This document shows, one piece after another, positions 5,539 through 6,872 of a stretch of 6,872 nucleotides of DNA. The DNA is from Geodermatophilaceae bacterium (GTDB lineage Bacteria > Actinomycetota > Actinomycetes > Mycobacteriales > Geodermatophilaceae), in the NCBI GenBank assembly GCA_013812385.1, contig JACCTM010000444.1:1-6872 (forward strand). The letters run 5' to 3'. The notes beneath the pieces were generated by a model. It ran no database searches and was not told the origin of the DNA. It was given only the letters and a program-made list of their open reading frames with translations. Made by a program: the position numbers and the translations under genes. How positions within the stretch are numbered: position 1 is the first letter of the stretch; every line of letters begins with the position of its first letter.

Positions 5539-6669
5539 TCAGCGGCCGTTGAACGCATCCCGTACCCGGGAGAAGATCCCGCCGCCTCCGGCCCGGGTCG
5601 AGACGGGCCGTTCCTCGTCACGCAGTGCTGCCAGTTTGCGCATTATCTCTTCCTGCTCCGGATCGAGCCGGGTGGGGGTGAGCACCTCGACGTGGACATA
5701 CAGGTGTCCACGGCCGGTCGCCCGGAGTTTCGGCACCCCGGCTGCGCGCAGGGTCAGCACCGAGCCCGACTGGGTGCCGGGCCGGATCTCGATCTCCTGT
5801 TCGCCGTCCAATGTGGTCAGCGACAGGGTGGTCCCCAGAGCCGCTGCCGTCATGGGCAGGCTGACCCGGCAATGCAGATCGGAGCCTTCGCGGGTGAAGA
5901 TGTCGTGGTCTCGCTCATGGATCTCTACATAGAGGTCGCCCGCGGGACCGCCGCCGGGGCCGATCTCGCCCTGACCCGACAGGCGGATCCGCATGCCGTC
6001 CTCGACGCCGGCCGGCACCTTGACCGAAAGGCTTCGCCGGGATCGGACCCGCCCGTCGCCGCCGCACTGGGGGCATGGCTCGGGGATGACCTGGCCGATC
6101 CCGCCACAGGCCGGGCAGGCCCGCTTGGTGATCACCTGGCCAAGGAATGATCGCTGGACGCTTTGCACCTCACCGGCGCCGTGACAGGTCGTGCACGTCT
6201 GTGGGTGAGTCCCCGGTGCCGTTCCGGCGCCGGTACAGGCCGTACACAGCACCGCGGTGTCGACCATCAGTTCCTTGGTGGCACCGCACGCGGTCTCCGC
6301 CAGGTCGAGGTCGAGCCGGATCAGCGCGTCGGCACCCGGGCGGGCCCGGCTCCGCGGGCCACGGCCGGCGCCGGCCCCGCCGAAGAATGCGTCCATGATG
6401 TCGCCGAAACCGCCGAAGCCGGGATACTGCCCCCCACCCGGACCACCGCCGTTGCCCAACGGGTCACCGCCGAGGTCGACGATCTGGCGTTTCTGCGGAT
6501 CACGCAGCACCTCGTACGCGGTCGCGACCTGCTTGAACCGCTCCTGTGCGATCGGATCGGGATTGACGTCGGGGTGCAGATCGCGGACCAGCTTGCGGTA
6601 GGCCCGCTTGATCTCCTCGTTGCTGGCGTCCGGGCGAACGCCCAGGGCGCCGTAGTAGTCGGTTGGCAC
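5539..6669 (-). CDS. dnaJ: Chaperone DnaJ (type I Hsp40, DnaJ2-like)
   Basis: This DnaJ co-chaperone stimulates DnaK ATPase and delivers unfolded clients. Of its 376 residues, the J domain covers about 4-66 with HPD at 32-34. A Gly/Phe-rich linker follows (about 68-103, GGGPGGGQYPGFGGFGD). The zinc region has four CxxCxGxG repeats at 142 (CTACTGAG), 159 (CTTCHGAG), 185 (CPACGGIG) and 199 (CPQCGGDG). The two beta-sandwich client domains run from about 211 (SLSVKVPAGVEDGMRIRL) through GDLYVEIHERDHDIFTREG to LRATGRGHLYVHVEV (315-329). The start is GTG at 6669-6667, 3 nt after the hrcA stop, with a GGGGG ribosome site inside the end of hrcA, so translation is probably coupled. Adjacency to hrcA marks it as the hrcA-linked copy (dnaJ2 type) rather than the dnaK-grpE-linked copy. 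It is probably under HrcA/CIRCE heat-shock control; any CIRCE element would lie outside the window. Confidence 0.97.
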   Translation of the reverse strand: MPTDYYGALGVRPDASNEEIKRAYRKLVRDLHPDVNPDPIAQERFKQVATAYEVLRDPQKRQIVDLGGDPLGNGGGPGGGQYPGFGGFGDIMDAFFGGAGAGRGPRSRARPGADALIRLDLDLAETACGATKELMVDTAVLCTACTGAGTAPGTHPQTCTTCHGAGEVQSVQRSFLGQVITKRACPACGGIGQVIPEPCPQCGGDGRVRSRRSLSVKVPAGVEDGMRIRLSGQGEIGPGGGPAGDLYVEIHERDHDIFTREGSDLHCRVSLPMTAAALGTTLSLTTLDGEQEIEIRPGTQSGSVLTLRAAGVPKLRATGRGHLYVHVEVLTPTRLDPEQEEIMRKLAALRDEERPVSTRAGGGGIFSRVRDAFNGR

Positions 6670-6672
6670 CGG

Positions 6673-6872
6673 TCAGCCCCCGCTCACGAGACGGCCGACG
6701 TAGCGTGCCACGGCTCGTACGGCGGCGATGTTGCTCGGGTAGTCCATCCGCTTGGGGCCGAGCACGCCCAGGCCGCCCAGCTGCTGGGTGCCATCACCGT
6801 ACCCGGCCGAGACGACCGCCGCCGATGACAGACCCGCATGCTGATTCTCCTCGCCGATCCGGACCAGCACCG
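6673..6872 (-). CDS. hrcA: Heat-inducible transcription repressor HrcA, C-terminal fragment
   Basis: HrcA is a DNA-binding repressor that recognises CIRCE inverted repeats upstream of chaperone operons and needs GroEL to stay active. Only the last 65 or so codons are present; the frame runs off the right edge. The text VRIGEENQHAGLSSAAVVSAGY, then GTQQLGGLGVLGPKRMDYPS and AAVRAVARYVGRLV, is the conserved end of the HrcA C-terminal domain (the (I/V)RIG.EN and G.LGV.GP.RM.Y signatures). The stop at 6675-6673 is 3 nt before the dnaJ start. The DNA-binding winged-helix domain lies outside, so integrity of the gene cannot be judged. Confidence 0.96.
   Translation of the reverse strand, partial: VLVRIGEENQHAGLSSAAVVSAGYGDGTQQLGGLGVLGPKRMDYPSNIAAVRAVARYVGRLVSGG

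Noticed and set aside
6673..6872. CIRCE heat-shock operator
   Set aside because: No TTAGCACTC/GAGTGCTAA inverted repeat was seen in the window; it would be expected upstream of hrcA, beyond the right edge.
1..6872. Mobile element, defence island or novel system
   Set aside because: No transposase, integrase, terminal repeats, toxin-antitoxin or phage-like genes were seen; most genes are conserved housekeeping genes in near-standard order.

Overview
The window is a high-GC stretch whose gene content and order match the conserved actinobacterial heat-shock/ribosome-maturation neighbourhood hrcA–dnaJ–HIT–phoH–ybeY–corC–(cytidine-deaminase-like)–era, known from Mycobacterium tuberculosis as roughly Rv2374c to Rv2364c. 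Codons end mostly in G or C, and GTG and TTG starts appear to be used. This supports an actinomycete; I cannot place the genus.

All genes but one lie on the minus strand, so transcription runs from the right edge to the left. From right to left they are: the 3' end of hrcA (6673-6872); dnaJ, type I with four zinc-binding repeats (5539-6669); a HIT nucleotide hydrolase (5156-5506); phoH (3821 to about 5053); ybeY (3328-3804, possibly starting further upstream); a CNNM/CBS/CorC-type membrane protein (1989-3302); and a cytidine-deaminase-fold protein without catalytic residues (1634-1996). Gaps are tiny or negative (3, 32, 102, 16, 25 and -8 nt), so most of this is probably one operon. Its themes are protein folding (HrcA, DnaJ) and RNA/ribosome maturation (PhoH, YbeY, Era).

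The left end departs from that order. Between the deaminase-like gene and era sit a proline-rich membrane-anchored protein on the minus strand and a small two-helix membrane protein on the plus strand, arranged tail to tail. The extracellular domain of the proline-rich gene is broken by a one-base frameshift near its end. The membrane protein reads divergently from era, whose first 37 codons occupy 1-113.

I found no mobile element, CRISPR array, RNA gene, prophage or defence system. The unusual points are local: the frameshift, a Shine-Dalgarno sequence facing a GTC codon, a codon-position signal indicating that ybeY coding overlaps the PhoH tail, an 18-bp in-gene tandem repeat, a deaminase fold lacking its active site, and departures from the usual gene order.
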